Assembly (NCBI GenBank): GCA_040954595.2
Contig: CM082579.2
Span: forward strand, 2,852,001-2,916,000
Reading direction: 5' to 3'
DNA: 64,000 bases
DNA from: Balanoglossus misakiensis
Lineage: Eukaryota; Hemichordata
Part shown: positions 1 through 11,500 of the stretch, one piece after another
Position numbering within the stretch: position 1 is the first letter of the stretch
How the letters are laid out: every line of letters begins with the position of its first letter
Position numbers and translations under genes: made by a program
Notes under the pieces: model-generated
Seen by the model: only the letters and a program-made list of their open reading frames with translations
Told to the model about the DNA's origin: nothing
Databases searched by the model: none

Positions 1-2349
1 ACAATTGCTAGAGCTAGTCACACAATTTTTGGTGAGGAAAGAAATTCTTCATCAATCCCACACGTCAATCAAAACATCAAGGCGTCCCATTGGACCACGG
101 CTGTCCAACCGTACTTCGGACATTACTTGCCCAGACCTGGCGCAAGGCTGCAGACTTCCAATGTGACAGCCAAATTTAAGCCTTGTAGGAAGTTACCCAC
201 TTAACAGCCGAGGCCGAACGATCCTAATTGCATCTCTGCTCAGCAGCTGCTTGGAATTCCAACATAAAAGATGGACTGTGTGAGAGACACACTCAAAAGG
301 CGATGGAGATGTCGTTGTCAATGAAATCCTGGTGTTTTTATCTCTTCCGTGTGATTTGTTTTGACTAAAAACTCTCATGTGTGTTCTAGATGAGAGTGTC
401 AATAACACTCTTCTTAGCCCTGTTGTCAGTTGTCTGTGATATCCTGTGAATGGACACACAAAACATTGCCTGTATCTTTCAGAATGCAGTAAAGGGAAAA
501 AGTCAGTATCTTTCCACATTATGCAGTTCCATCTTTGCAGAAACAAGGTGTATGGTCTGTTGCTAGGTTCTCACCTGTGCCCTTTTAATATATCTGCCCA
601 TAGACATTGATGTCTCGCAATGTGATATTTTACTGAACATTGTAACTTTTGCACCGGCACTTGAAAGGTTGCACACAGCACCTGGTTTTGTTTTAAAGTA
701 GGGATTAAATCTACGAGAGAGGTTAGAAATGGCTTTCAATGGGGGAGGCCTGGCTGATTGTTGGTTGCAGGGGGACCATGCATAGTACGTATGACTCTGT
801 ACAAAGGGCAATGTTGTCTCAGGTGAGCTTACGCTGTCCATGGCCACGAAGAAACTCATCTGCAAGCAATATCCCAATAGGGGTAATATACATGTACCGC
901 GGCTTTCAGTGAAAGCTTTAGGGCTTATAAAGTGCATGTACATCCCCAGCACAATTCGTTTGAAATCTAGAGATGATCGAGCCAGCAAAACAGACAGTCT
1001 GTCACTTATTACAATACGTGTTCAAATTCCTGCATTGTGAGTCTGGTGTAAATTCCGACCGTCAAGGATGGAATGCCACTCTGAAGCATTATTTACTTGA
1101 AAAGGGGGAAAAGTTTCACGACACGGAGAGAATGCTGTAACATTCTTGTTGTCCTCATTACAAAACTCTTCCTTTCCCACCGATTATGCAATCAGTGTCG
1201 GATACCCATTTTCCCAAATCACAGCATAAAAATGTATGTTGAAAACTTAATGTTATCTAAACCATTTTTTCATGTAAATGTCTCTTTCGTAATAGCCCGC
1301 AATCAATTTTCTGACGACCACTGAGGAATCAGTCTTGCTTTAATTTGGACAGATGCATCACGATTGCAGAGAAGTAAAAGCCAGCCTCTGGCAAAACAAA
1401 CTACTGACTGGGAGAAAAACAAATTTGCCTGTCATGAAAACATCACTTCAAGTGAAATTCTCCCTCCCACACACATTTTCCACACAGACTACAGTTTTCT
1501 GTGACTGTAACCCAAGCATGCCACCTACATCTTTACATCCAGCATATTTATCAATTTCATTTATCTCTGTAATAAGTCAAATCTGTTCATGATCAGTCAA
1601 TCTATGTAGAAAGTATAACAGTGCAGCTGCTAAGTTTCATATTTTGGTGAAAGAGTCGCGAAAATGGTCAAAATCCAGTGTTCAATTGATAGGATGATAA
1701 AAATTGAATATTGGATCATTAAAAACAGTGATGACTGATTCATCAAATGCAGTTACTGCATTGGAAGGTAGTGAACATCCAAATGCTTAGTATTGGAGTC
1801 AGAGAGGCCAATGTCCGAGTGTTGTTTGGTTCTCGAGGGGTCATGACATTGGCTGTGACACACATCAGTTCTGCATTATATTGTTGTTTGTAAGAAGATG
1901 TCACATTATGACACCAGACAGCCCAGGGAGAAAATTCAGGCGTGAAGGTCAAAAATATGGAGAAAAAAACACAGGCAAGCAAGGGCAGCTGTGCATGTGG
2001 TGAAGAAGTTAGCATTCCTCGAACTGTGTGGGTCAAAAGTCATTTGCAGGCCAATTTGACCATGGAAAATCAGCAGATGTCTGGATATCTGCGTTTTCCC
2101 AAAAGATGGAATGGAGACAAAAATGATTGACATTTAAATAACAACAAGCACTGGACAAATTTCTGGTTTGAAGTTTATCTGCCAGATGTGGTGACTTCAT
2201 AGCCAGTAGAAGCTTTAACTACACTCATTAATTTTGGAAAAATCATAACCAATATACGTATGATCTTTTTTCTCAGGATTTCCCAAGAACAACCCAAGGA
2301 AATGATTTATCTCATTAAATTCTAATGGTTTGAGATTCTTTTATTTCAG
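1..2349. other. Probable intron of the ARHGEF17-type gene; no secure exon
   Basis: No exon in this stretch can be supported with confidence. The first secure exon begins at 2350 in the middle of a DH domain, so the gene must continue to the left and this stretch is most simply intronic. One weak candidate is 2-31, which reads QLLELVTQFL before a GTGAGG donor in phase 0 and resembles a DH-domain segment. However, about 23 residues expected between it and the 2350 exon were not found. Short open frames on both strands look like chance. Confidence 0.6.
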
Positions 2350-4710
2350 TTCAACAAACAACGTCTTATGGACGACTACCTGGCCTTTGTGGACAATTTT
2401 GGCCAAGCCAAGGAAACTTTCAAAGAAGCCAAAGAGTGTAAGCCAAGCTTTAGACAATTCCTGGAGAGCTGCAACAGAGGAACCAAAAGTAAATTTACAT
2501 TTGACGACTTGATTATTCAACCGGTGCAAAGGATACCGAGATATTCGCTGATCATAAAGGTGAGTTTTTACCGCGTATTGAAGTATTTTTTAATCCTGTA
2601 TAGCATAGTAAAACAGAAGAGAGTTGTCTTTGTTTCCGTGTGACCCGTCTTGAATTACAGGGAAAGCATATTTTGCTGGTTTGTGCCTGGACAAATCCTG
2701 TAGTAAAGCTGAGGATAGATGAATGATGAAACCTAAATTTAATAGGAAAAAAAATATACGTTTAGATTGAGATGTCAGAGTGAAGTCAAGTGAGTATCCT
2801 CGTGTTGTTTTAACTCCTGGCAATGTTTCTCTTGAGTGGAGTTGAGTAGTTGAAATATGACGTGCGAAATGATCAGGTGAGCGTCTTTGGACCAATCAGC
2901 AGTGCCTAATCACCAAGGTGTCTATCCTGCTGGGATGTCTGGGGCTTCATTATTCAAGGTGCATGTTATCGTGCAAAGAATATATTAAGGTTCTTAAAAA
3001 ATAAAGCAGATCCATATAATGACAAAACACCAGGGTAGCATTTATTGATATCCTATCTGATGAGGCATTTCCTCTCCGGATGAAGCCTGAGTAGGGCAAT
3101 GGAACCGCAAGTTAGACGGTTGCTATGGAGCCCGTACTGGGAGTTTAACAGCTCAAACAACAACCGGTGGTATCGCTGTGGACCTGTGGCCTTCCTGCCA
3201 CCATTACATTCCAAGTATTTGCATAGCAAGGATTACATGCTGAATGACTTACCTCAAAAGTGTTCTGTATTTTGAGTTGTGTGTGTTTTGAGTCAGAACT
3301 GAGATAGTTTTCCTTGATCGAATTGACAGTTTGCCGACTGGTTAGATGGTCAAGTGTTGACCATGTATTGGGAATTCCCAGTTCTATCCCACAATGCATC
3401 TGCACATTTTGTGGGCTCAACAGCAAGTGTATATTACAGTTACTGCTGATAATTACAGTGAAATTTTACTCTCTCCACTAATAAAGAAAAAGAAAAACAT
3501 GTCCGAACAGCCAGTGTGAGTATCTATCAAAAATTTATCAGCTTTTTGACGGCTTTCCTCAATGTAGACCGTATGTCTAACAGAAAGATGGATGTATTCT
3601 CTATGAACTCGGTGCTTTATCATAAACAAGTCATGAAACCATGACCTGCAGGTACACAGGCACAGTGTCAAACAAATAGGAAATTGTCACCTAACACTAT
3701 CTGTAATTAAGTTTATTGATCAGACACCCAAAGTGTGAAAAACCTCAAACGTTCTTATCAGCAGTGCTGTCAAAATGTCTCTTTATTGGTGTAGCTCTCT
3801 GCGGTTGCTTGGCTACAGATGACACGGCGTGACCCGGGGTCGTGGAGTTCAACATCATTATGTAGCGTGAGATGCAGCTTCTGAGAACGTCAGATAAATC
3901 TCTTGAATGTATTCTTTGTGCGTGAGTTTCCCCCTTGTAAATTGATTGGCGACTGACAGAAAAAAAATCGATAAACGTGATACGGCCAAAGCACCCACGA
4001 TTCTCCGTTATCAATTCAAGTGTGAGGATTATCTTGAGTCCGTGAGCATTGTACTGCCGTGGAACAAAAAATATTTTCTCTTCGTACGGTAAAAGTGTAG
4101 CTTTCTAAATCAGAACTGTGAACAACTTTTATATGTTGGTTCTGTTAAAAACCATCAATTGCTGAATTTGCAAATTGTTACTGGGAACCACTCGATTGAA
4201 TGTAATGCATGTACTATGACAGAAGTGATTTATTAGAACTGTATTGACAAAAGAACATTCAACACATGATAAACTGGTCTTTTCCTATACTAGTATATGT
4301 ACATTCCACAATTTTTTTATGTTAGATTATGCCTAAGTGCTGAAGAATTGTTTATGTTAACAGATTCACTGGACATCTAGTTCTAGTTTAATATACATTT
4401 TGTGACTTAAATTCAGTGAAAGGAATTGTTGTGTTATGTCTCTCTCTCTCTAGTTCTGATGTCAACTCTGACTTCTCTTGTTGTTTGTTTGCAGGAGCTA
4501 TTGAAGCACACCTCCAGTACCCATCCTGACCACAGCACTCTCAAAGATGCGAGGAAAGAGATTGACAAACTCGGCCTGACCATCAACGAAGCCGACCGCG
4601 CTGAGAAGAACCTTCAAACGTTACAAGGGATAGACAGTATGATTGAAGGCAATGTCGATCTCATCATACCTGGCCGGGAGTTCCTCAAACAATATCCGGT
4701 CGCCGAAATG
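2350..4710 (+). CDS. ARHGEF17 exons: second half of the DH (Dbl homology) domain
   Basis: Two phase-0 exons (2350-2559 and 4495-4710) encode fragment residues 1-142. They contain the conserved DH helix with the motif IIQPVQRIPRYSLIIK, split by the intron just before ELLKHTSSTHPDH. This helix contacts the Rho switch regions in DH-domain structures, so the catalytic face is partly visible. The intron between them (2560-4494) is about 1.9 kb and holds no further supported exon. The missing DH first half should be left of the window. Confidence 0.93.
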
Positions 4711-7700
4711 GTATTCTTAATTATTGTGTTTCCTTTGTGTTATTGTCTTGTGTGAACTTTTGCAGAGTATGCTCTGTGGTCAATTGTTACAATTCAACTC
4801 ACACCCTGCATATGGGCATCCTTCAAAATTTAGTCAATACATTGTATGTATCATATTCCTGTCATCACCCATATACAGTGAGTGCTTTGAGCCTTAACAA
4901 CCGGTAATTGGACATATTTAAATGAACAGAGTATAAAAAAGTATAATAGTCAAAATAACGTCAAAAGTGATTAGCTTGGCCCCTTTTAGCAGCAGATGTT
5001 GTTTTTGTTTTCCTCTGAGGCTGAACAAATTGTTCTCTCCCAAGTCTGTAAGCTGCTGTTCATTTTGATGCCGCTTTAATTAGTTTATTTATAGTAACAC
5101 CATTTATAATGACTAGGAAGGGGGGATCTGTGTGCAACTGGCTTCCATCTTGAAGTTTCCATGGCAACAGCATCCGTGATCTGTGTGATACCTTTCGCGT
5201 TTCCGCTATTCTTATCAAATAAGCATATTGGTTTCTGTTGCCCTGTCCTTCAGAATCTGTGAGGTTTTCCAGTAAAATGTGTTGATGATGTTTACGTTTC
5301 TCACATTTCTGATCTGTTGTTGTTTTTTTCTTGTCAGATCCAGAAAGGAAGTCGGGAAGGTCTTCTGAAGAAGGACAGGGCCCTCTTCCTGTTCTCAGAT
5401 CTGTTGATGTGCACAAGCGTCAAAAGGAAATCGGGACGAGCTTCAATATCAGTGTAAGTGTCTGGCGGCTTTGTTCAAATCGTGACAGAATGAGGCAGAT
5501 TCAAAACAGTGACGTGTATACCAAGGTTGCATTGATTTGGGCATGATGTCATTGGTACTTAAATGATATCAGTGATTTTAGGTGAACTAAAAACTCCACT
5601 AGCTGTAACTTTTTGGCCAACTATTCACTACTTTTGTTATGTGCCCTCAACTGCAATTTCTTGTTTGACTTTTACCCTGTGTTAGTTTTCCTCAGATTCT
5701 CATATTAGCACATCACTTCTCTTTCAGATTTAACCCAAACCTCATCCTGGAAGCAAGTAAATTCAAGTTGCTGTGGAAACACCATCTTGACGATGTGGAG
5801 ATTGTCAAACATAGCAACCTTAACCGGAGGGCGAGCATCGAAAGACTCGTCAGTCAACTGGAGGAGGACATCAACGTTCTCAACCAAATAAAGGACTTGA
5901 CGGACAATTTGAACCAGGCACATGAGGTAAAGTCACGAGTGGTCAGTGAGCTTTGAACTGTGCACTTTTAAATGAGGTCAAGAATTGGTTGATCACCTTG
6001 AACTTGATGTGGTCGTGCGGGTGATGGATGGGCTCTTTTGGTAGAATGCGTGAGAGATACAATCTTTTCAAAGATTTATTAATTCCATTATCAGCAGAGT
6101 GCGACATGAAATGATGTGTCAGTGTACTATGATGACGCAGTGACTTGGGTAGGGTACATGTGTACTTTTCGATTACTTCCCTCATGGGGAGAAAATTAGA
6201 AAGAGTCGTACTGAACCAGACAACTGCATTCATACCCGCAACCTGCAGCAGACCATGCATATATTACATTGTTTGCCTCTACTTTGGATGTTTTGTGCTT
6301 CCCTCTGGGCACCATGTTATGGTATAGTCCTCACTCTTTCTTCACTGATGGGATATCCCACTGTATGGGGAACAGGGGTGAAAGGTTTCATTGCCATAAA
6401 ATCAGCCAGGTTTCATGTCGCATGGGGGAAGACTTAATTCTCAACAAAGGTGATTTTCATGAGATATACGCAACTTTGCCATAGAAACTGTATGTCTTCA
6501 TTGTGACCTTTGGTATTTCCAAGACATCGCTGGTGATGTACACCACAGTTCACCGTATCCGTGCCACTGAGTTGTTGCCATAACATTTGTGAAAAACTGC
6601 CTGGGGCAATTTGTGTAATCTGTCAGTGAAATACTACCATGGATACGGCTACCTTATACCGGTATCTAGGACCATCATGGGAGCATCTGAATAAAGGGGT
6701 AGTTTGGAAAGTGCAGTTTGATGTTGAAAGGAGGCAGATCTTCTCTCAGTTGTTATAGAGATGTACTGATAGAAAGTGCATGGAGTGGTTTATTCTGAAT
6801 CGCGTTGCCTAGTTACGGTAGTACTTGTTGCCTAGTCACCACAGTTCTCGCTTTTCTTGCAGTCACTTGACGAAGTGGTGCGGGAGCTGATGGATGGTAT
6901 AAACAAGAAACTAGCGGAAAACAGACTGCCAGCGGTGATGTCACCAACACTGATCGCCAAAGAAGTAGAACTGCAAGCTACAACACCGTAAGTGTTGTTT
7001 TTTCTGGTTATGATATTTTGGCTTGACGTTGTAGATTTGTTTGGCTGAATAAACCAAAGTACACGGTAGAGTCACACTTCAGGTTCAATCAACGTTCAAC
7101 CCAAGAGGGCGCTATTGATGCCTCAGTAGGAGGTTTTATGGTAAAGAATTATGAAAAATGTCATGTTTTAATTGCATGAATGTCTTACAAAGGTATATGT
7201 AGGGAGTACTGATCATGTATGATACATTTTGCGCCCATGTGTTCCACAGGAGTGGTCTTGACACGCATGTTGTCGTGTTCACAACGATGGACATGAGATC
7301 ATCATGGGAAGATGAATTCCTCAAGGCAAAACAGAAATTAGGTAAGTTGTGCAAAGTCTGTCAAAATTTGACATTACAAGACTGAGAGAATGATTTGGTT
7401 TCCAACAATTTGAAGCTGAATTTTCACACACTACTATATGTATAATACACCCTTTATTTTTTTATTCAGCTGACTCCAAGGACACTTTCCCGCCCCAGTT
7501 CCTCAACCCCATTCCCATTTCCAAGACTCGCAGCGGAATGCAGTTTTCCTGCGCCAGCCCTGCGCATGCAACAGGTCTGGAAGAGCAGCGAGAAGTCTGG
7601 GTGTGCAATAGTGATGGCTATGTGGGTCAGGTCTGCTTGCTGACATTGGCCCCCAAACCCGACGTGGCCACCTGTAAGACCGTCTGTTCTGCCCGAATAT

Positions 7701-10119
7701 TATGCATAGCGCCTGTTCCAGGAACTCAGAGGGTGTTGCATCCACGATCCAAGTAAGCATTCATCATCTGCCAAAAGTTAAATTTAAACAAGATCTGTGA
7801 GTTTTCCCTCTGATCAAGAAAAAAGAAGCAAGGTCACACATTTCATTAATAAGCATTGGGTATATTTCGCATGTACAGGGCAAGACTTCCAAGTGAAATT
7901 GAGCACATGTCACCAATCAGTATTCAGATCACAGGAGATGACACACTCTCGATTTCCTCTTCAAGCGGGAGAAGAAAACAAAAACGTGCGGCCGACATCA
8001 TTGCGTTCGACTCTGACGATTCTGACGAGAACACTTCAACGGTGGATAAAAGTTTGCTCCACGTTGATGAAAGCGCCACAGATGACATCAGTTCAGGTAT
8101 GAAGTCCTGTTGATTTCAAAGTTCTTCTCAGTTTGACACAGGGTGTGCACTGAACCATGTTTTTGTCTGGGGGATTATTAGGGAACATTTTATGTTTTAA
8201 AACAGAAATGATGCATGAAAGTTCATCATAAAAATCCAGAGCAGATATTATTACACCATGTTGAATTTTGTGGATTGTGATGTACAGTGATAGTATTTAA
8301 GTCAGATTTATGGAATATTGTTTTATATCCTGAAAATTTTAGATGACGATGATGAGACTGGTTATGGAATACGTCGCCCTAGTAACGGTACAATGTCAGG
8401 GTCGCTGAATGAAATGCTGGATGGGGAAGACCCTGACAACCTGAAACCTACAATGTGGTTAGGAACTGAAGATGGATGGTGAGTTGCTAAAATGGACCAA
8501 TGACAACTTGACCTGTGAATCATGTGGTTCATGTTAACCAATGAAATTTTGTCATTTATCAAATTATCAAGCTGGATGACCTGATTGCTGTGCATTTTCC
8601 TCTTCACTTGCCTTTTATGTTTGATTGTTTCCAAAATGATGTAGCAGTGGTACTTGATGTATCCAAAGTTTTCGATGGCAGCCAAAGCTGTCATTTTGTT
8701 TGTCTTGTACAGATTACAGTTTTACTCAGACTTGTTTTTGCTCTGATTTCTTCCCCTAGTATCCACATATACGTGTGCAATGATAATGTAAGAACGGCGA
8801 AAGCTAGCAAGAAAATCCAGCACACGGCGTCAGTGCAGAGCATTCTCTATCTTGACAACCGAGTGTTTGTGTCACTGGCCAATGGGGAACTTGTCATGTA
8901 TAGCAGATATCCTGGTAAGAACACTGACAGAAAAGGGCTATTTATGTTGCATTATGAAGCTAATAAAATCTATCACAAAATTATCACCCATGGAGGTGAT
9001 AAGATGTAATTATTCTCTGACTGGTCTCATTAATATTGACTTTTGTTATTTGAGAACAAATTTGACTCAACAAGCCGCAACTATTTTGGTCCAAACTTTG
9101 CCAGTGGACAGTTTCAATATCTTGTCTCTTTCTTCATGTCAGGATCGCCATGGGATTTTGACAGCCCTCAGACACTGACCATTGGCAACAGTAATGCACC
9201 GATAACCAAGATGGCTGCCGTTGCCGGGAAACTCTGGTGTGGCAGACAGAACTACATCATCGTTGTCGATCCCAACTCTTTCATCGTGGAGGTAGGACAT
9301 CATTGACATTTGTCTTCTAGAAAGTCTCTGTCTGCCTCTTTTGAAAATGGCAGCTTTAATGAAATTTGTGATTTGTTATTTGGTTACAGCAACACCTACA
9401 GGTGAGCAGCGAACAGAACCACAATGTGCAGTGTATTGTCACATCTGGGCTTGGAGTGTGGGTATCGCTCAGCCAACAAAGCAACGCCATTGTCAAGTTG
9501 TACCACGCCACGAACTTCACCAACCTGGCTGATGTAGATGTCACACAAGCAGTACATAAAATGCTTGCAGGTGAGAGAAAAAAATAAGTTTTTTATATTA
9601 ACCCTTTTTACACTGACTCCCCGTTATGACCTATGGCATAATGGAAGTTTTTCTTCTGTATGCACCTACTATCATCTCTCTGGCTTTTTTTTCCAAACAG
9701 GTTCAGACGCCATCATCCGCCAGCACAAAGCAGCGTGTTTGCGAATCACAGCTCTTTTGACGTGCAAGGATCTGCTGTGGGTGGGCACCAGCGCCGGCGT
9801 GGTCCTGACCCTGCCCTTACCCAAGATCACGTCCAACATGTCGGCCCTGCCGGACACGCCACCCGTGACAGGATCCGGGCACGGCCACACGGGTCACGTC
9901 AGGTTCCTCAGCGCCGTGGAGATGTTGCATGACGGCGACTGTGACTCGAGTCCGACCAGGGTTGTCTTTCAGAGGCGCTGTTCTGTCTCGGCTGCCTTGA
10001 TGCCGAACATGATTGTGATCAGCGGCGGAGACGGTTACGAGGACTTTTGCTCGTCGTCGGCCAATGAAGCTGCAGGAAGAGACGATAGCACCAATCATTT
10101 ACTTCTTTGGAAAGTTTGA
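2350..10119 (+). CDS. ARHGEF17 (TEM4/p164-RhoGEF) orthologue, 3' 13 exons, 5' partial
   Basis: This is a guanine-nucleotide exchange factor of the ARHGEF17 family, which in vertebrates activates RhoA-type GTPases and acts on actin and adhesion. Exons: 2350-2559, 4495-4710, 5338-5453, 5728-5926, 6863-6987, 7250-7341, 7470-7752, 7879-8096, 8343-8478, 8760-8914, 9143-9291, 9390-9570, 9701-10119. All junctions are GT-AG, the phases agree, and the sum is 2499 nt (832 codons plus TGA). Family landmarks include PVQRIPRYSLIIK, EVWVCNSDGYVGQVCLL, SLANGELVMY, LWVGTSAGVVLTLP, ISGGDGYEDF and the end DDSTNHLLLWKV. The vertebrate protein is about 2,000 residues, so the long N-terminal region and the first half of the DH domain lie outside the window. 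The identification rests on remembered homologues and is strong across the whole length. Confidence 0.95.
5338..7341 (+). CDS. ARHGEF17 exons: PH-like region after the DH domain
   Basis: Four exons (5338-5453, 5728-5926, 6863-6987, 7250-7341; fragment residues about 143-319) follow the DH domain directly, as in DH-PH tandem proteins. The strand pattern is typical of a PH core: IQKGSREGLLKKDRALFLFS, DLLMCTSVKRKSG, then SKFKLLWKHHLDDVEIVK. The third and fourth exons end the domain, with SWEDEFLKAKQKLA in the position of the C-terminal PH helix. A predicted helical segment (ERLVSQLEEDINVLNQIKDL) is inserted, as remembered for the vertebrate protein. Introns of 0.1-0.9 kb contain no recognisable genes. 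Confidence 0.88.
7470..10119 (+). CDS. ARHGEF17 exons: acidic linker and C-terminal beta-propeller
   Basis: Seven exons encode fragment residues about 320-832. The segment starts with FPPQFLNPIPISKTRSGMQF and the WVCNSDGYVGQVCLL blade. The exon at 7879-8096 then adds a basic cluster (GRRKQKRAAD) and an acidic, serine-rich stretch (AFDSDDSDENTS) that continues into DDDDETG in the next exon. From 8343 onwards the blades resume with PTMWLGTEDGW, SLANGELVMY, KLWCGRQNYIIVV, GLGVWVSLS and LWVGTSAGVVLTL. The acidic linker corresponds in position to the variable low-complexity insert of vertebrate ARHGEF17. The stop codon is TGA at 10117-10119. Confidence 0.92.
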
Positions 10120-10175
10120 ATCAAGATGAAAGCAAACATCTTGAGTGTGTATATATACATATATATAAAGACTGG

Positions 10176-10181
10176 AATAAA
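10176..10181 (+). terminator. Candidate poly(A) signal of ARHGEF17
   Basis: AATAAA lies 57 bases after the stop codon. A very short 3' UTR would result if it is used. A second AATAAA at 12625-12630 would give a UTR of about 2.5 kb, and the sequence alone does not decide between them. Confidence 0.45.
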
Positions 10182-11190
10182 GGACATGATGAGTTAGTCT
10201 AACGGACCAAATATGGCACGCTGACCTTCAATAAGGAAACAAGAAACTTAAAACCTGAAGATGCAACAGCTTTTATTAGATTTTAAGATTATGTTTGTGA
10301 TTTTTAATTGGAAGGGTCATCTTTCCAGTTGACAGTTAGTGGAGAGGCACTACCTTTTTTATTTGTGTTAGGGCTGGTAGAGACTGGTTCACTGTGGTTC
10401 GTGTTGGTCAAGCTTGGTAAACTCTGGTTCATGTTGGTCATTCTTGGTTCTGTACAGTTTCGACGATTCACTGCTTACTCTTTTTGCCGTTAACACACTT
10501 GGACAAGACCTGAATCACAACTGTTTACTTTCTTGTAAGAGGAAGTTGGTGTTTAGGTCAAAAATTACTATCAGATCTGTTGGTTGAGTCGTGTGCCTGG
10601 CTATTTCTTTCAACCGACAGAAAGACGTAATGCCGAAATGTGGCAGATAACGCACAACAAAGGGGACCCAGGGTTCATGTGCTTCCGTGGGAAAACCTGG
10701 AGATCAACCATGGAAAGTCCCAGGAAGTCCTGAAAATTGAATTCTATTCTTTGAATATTTTAGAAAGTTGACTTGGCTACCCATGCTGCCACGAGATGTC
10801 GATTGACGGGAGAAAATTGACAATATTTCTGTGCAATCACTCCTGGAAAATGACATGTTTTGACCTTAAAGTGATCTTGGGAACTCCTGGAATTTTGCAT
10901 GGCACTAAGCATATGAGCCTTTAGGGATCACATTTGTCAGTGGTTCCTAGTGGGGATTTTCACACATATTGGAGTACAGCATTATAACTTTTTGTATGAG
11001 ATTTTTCCAAAGTTGAGAAACCAAAAGAGTGATACTCACATATCGCAAAAAAAAAAAAAAAAAACATAACAAGAACACCTATCACAGAGTAATGAGATCA
11101 TACGTCTTAGAGAGTAAAATGTTTTGGGTGTTATTCAGCAGACTCTTCCGTGTGAAATACATGAATCAAACTTACTGGTATATCAAAGAT

Positions 11191-11355
11191 TATATTATAC
11201 CAGTATATTGATGGTGTAAATCAAGCTATTTGATTGGTCGAGACATGACATGTGACCGTGATATATTAGCCATATACCACAGTCATATATCATAGTCAAA
11301 GAAAATGCCTTTTTAAAATGTTTTATGCAAAGTTTCAATATACTGGCATAATATA
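11191..11355. mobile_element. MITE-like element with 20 bp terminal inverted repeats
   Basis: The first 20 bases (TATATTATACCAGTATATTG) and the last 20 bases are inverted copies with one mismatch, enclosing 125 bp of AT-rich sequence with no coding potential. The size and termini fit a miniature inverted-repeat transposable element. No clear target-site duplication was identified, and other copies would have to be found elsewhere in the genome to prove mobility. Confidence 0.55.
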
Positions 11356-11357
11356 AT

Positions 11358-11500
11358 AGCAATAAAACACCCCCAGCCATGGTATACCACTCGATTTTGA
11401 CCAGTTCAACTCCATATACGCACTCGCTATCGCTCGTGCGTATATGTCGTGAACTGGTCAAAATCTCGTGGTATACCATGGCTGGGGGTGTTTTATTGCT
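11358..11500. mobile_element. Near-perfect 143 bp hairpin element
   Basis: Two arms of about 65 bp are inverted copies of one another with only a few mismatches, around a centre near 11429. The outer arms begin AGCAATAAAACACCCCCAGC and end in the complementary sequence. It abuts the MITE-like element at 11191-11355, so this may be a composite or nested insertion. Transcribed in either direction it would form a stable hairpin. It has no coding capacity. Confidence 0.6.
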
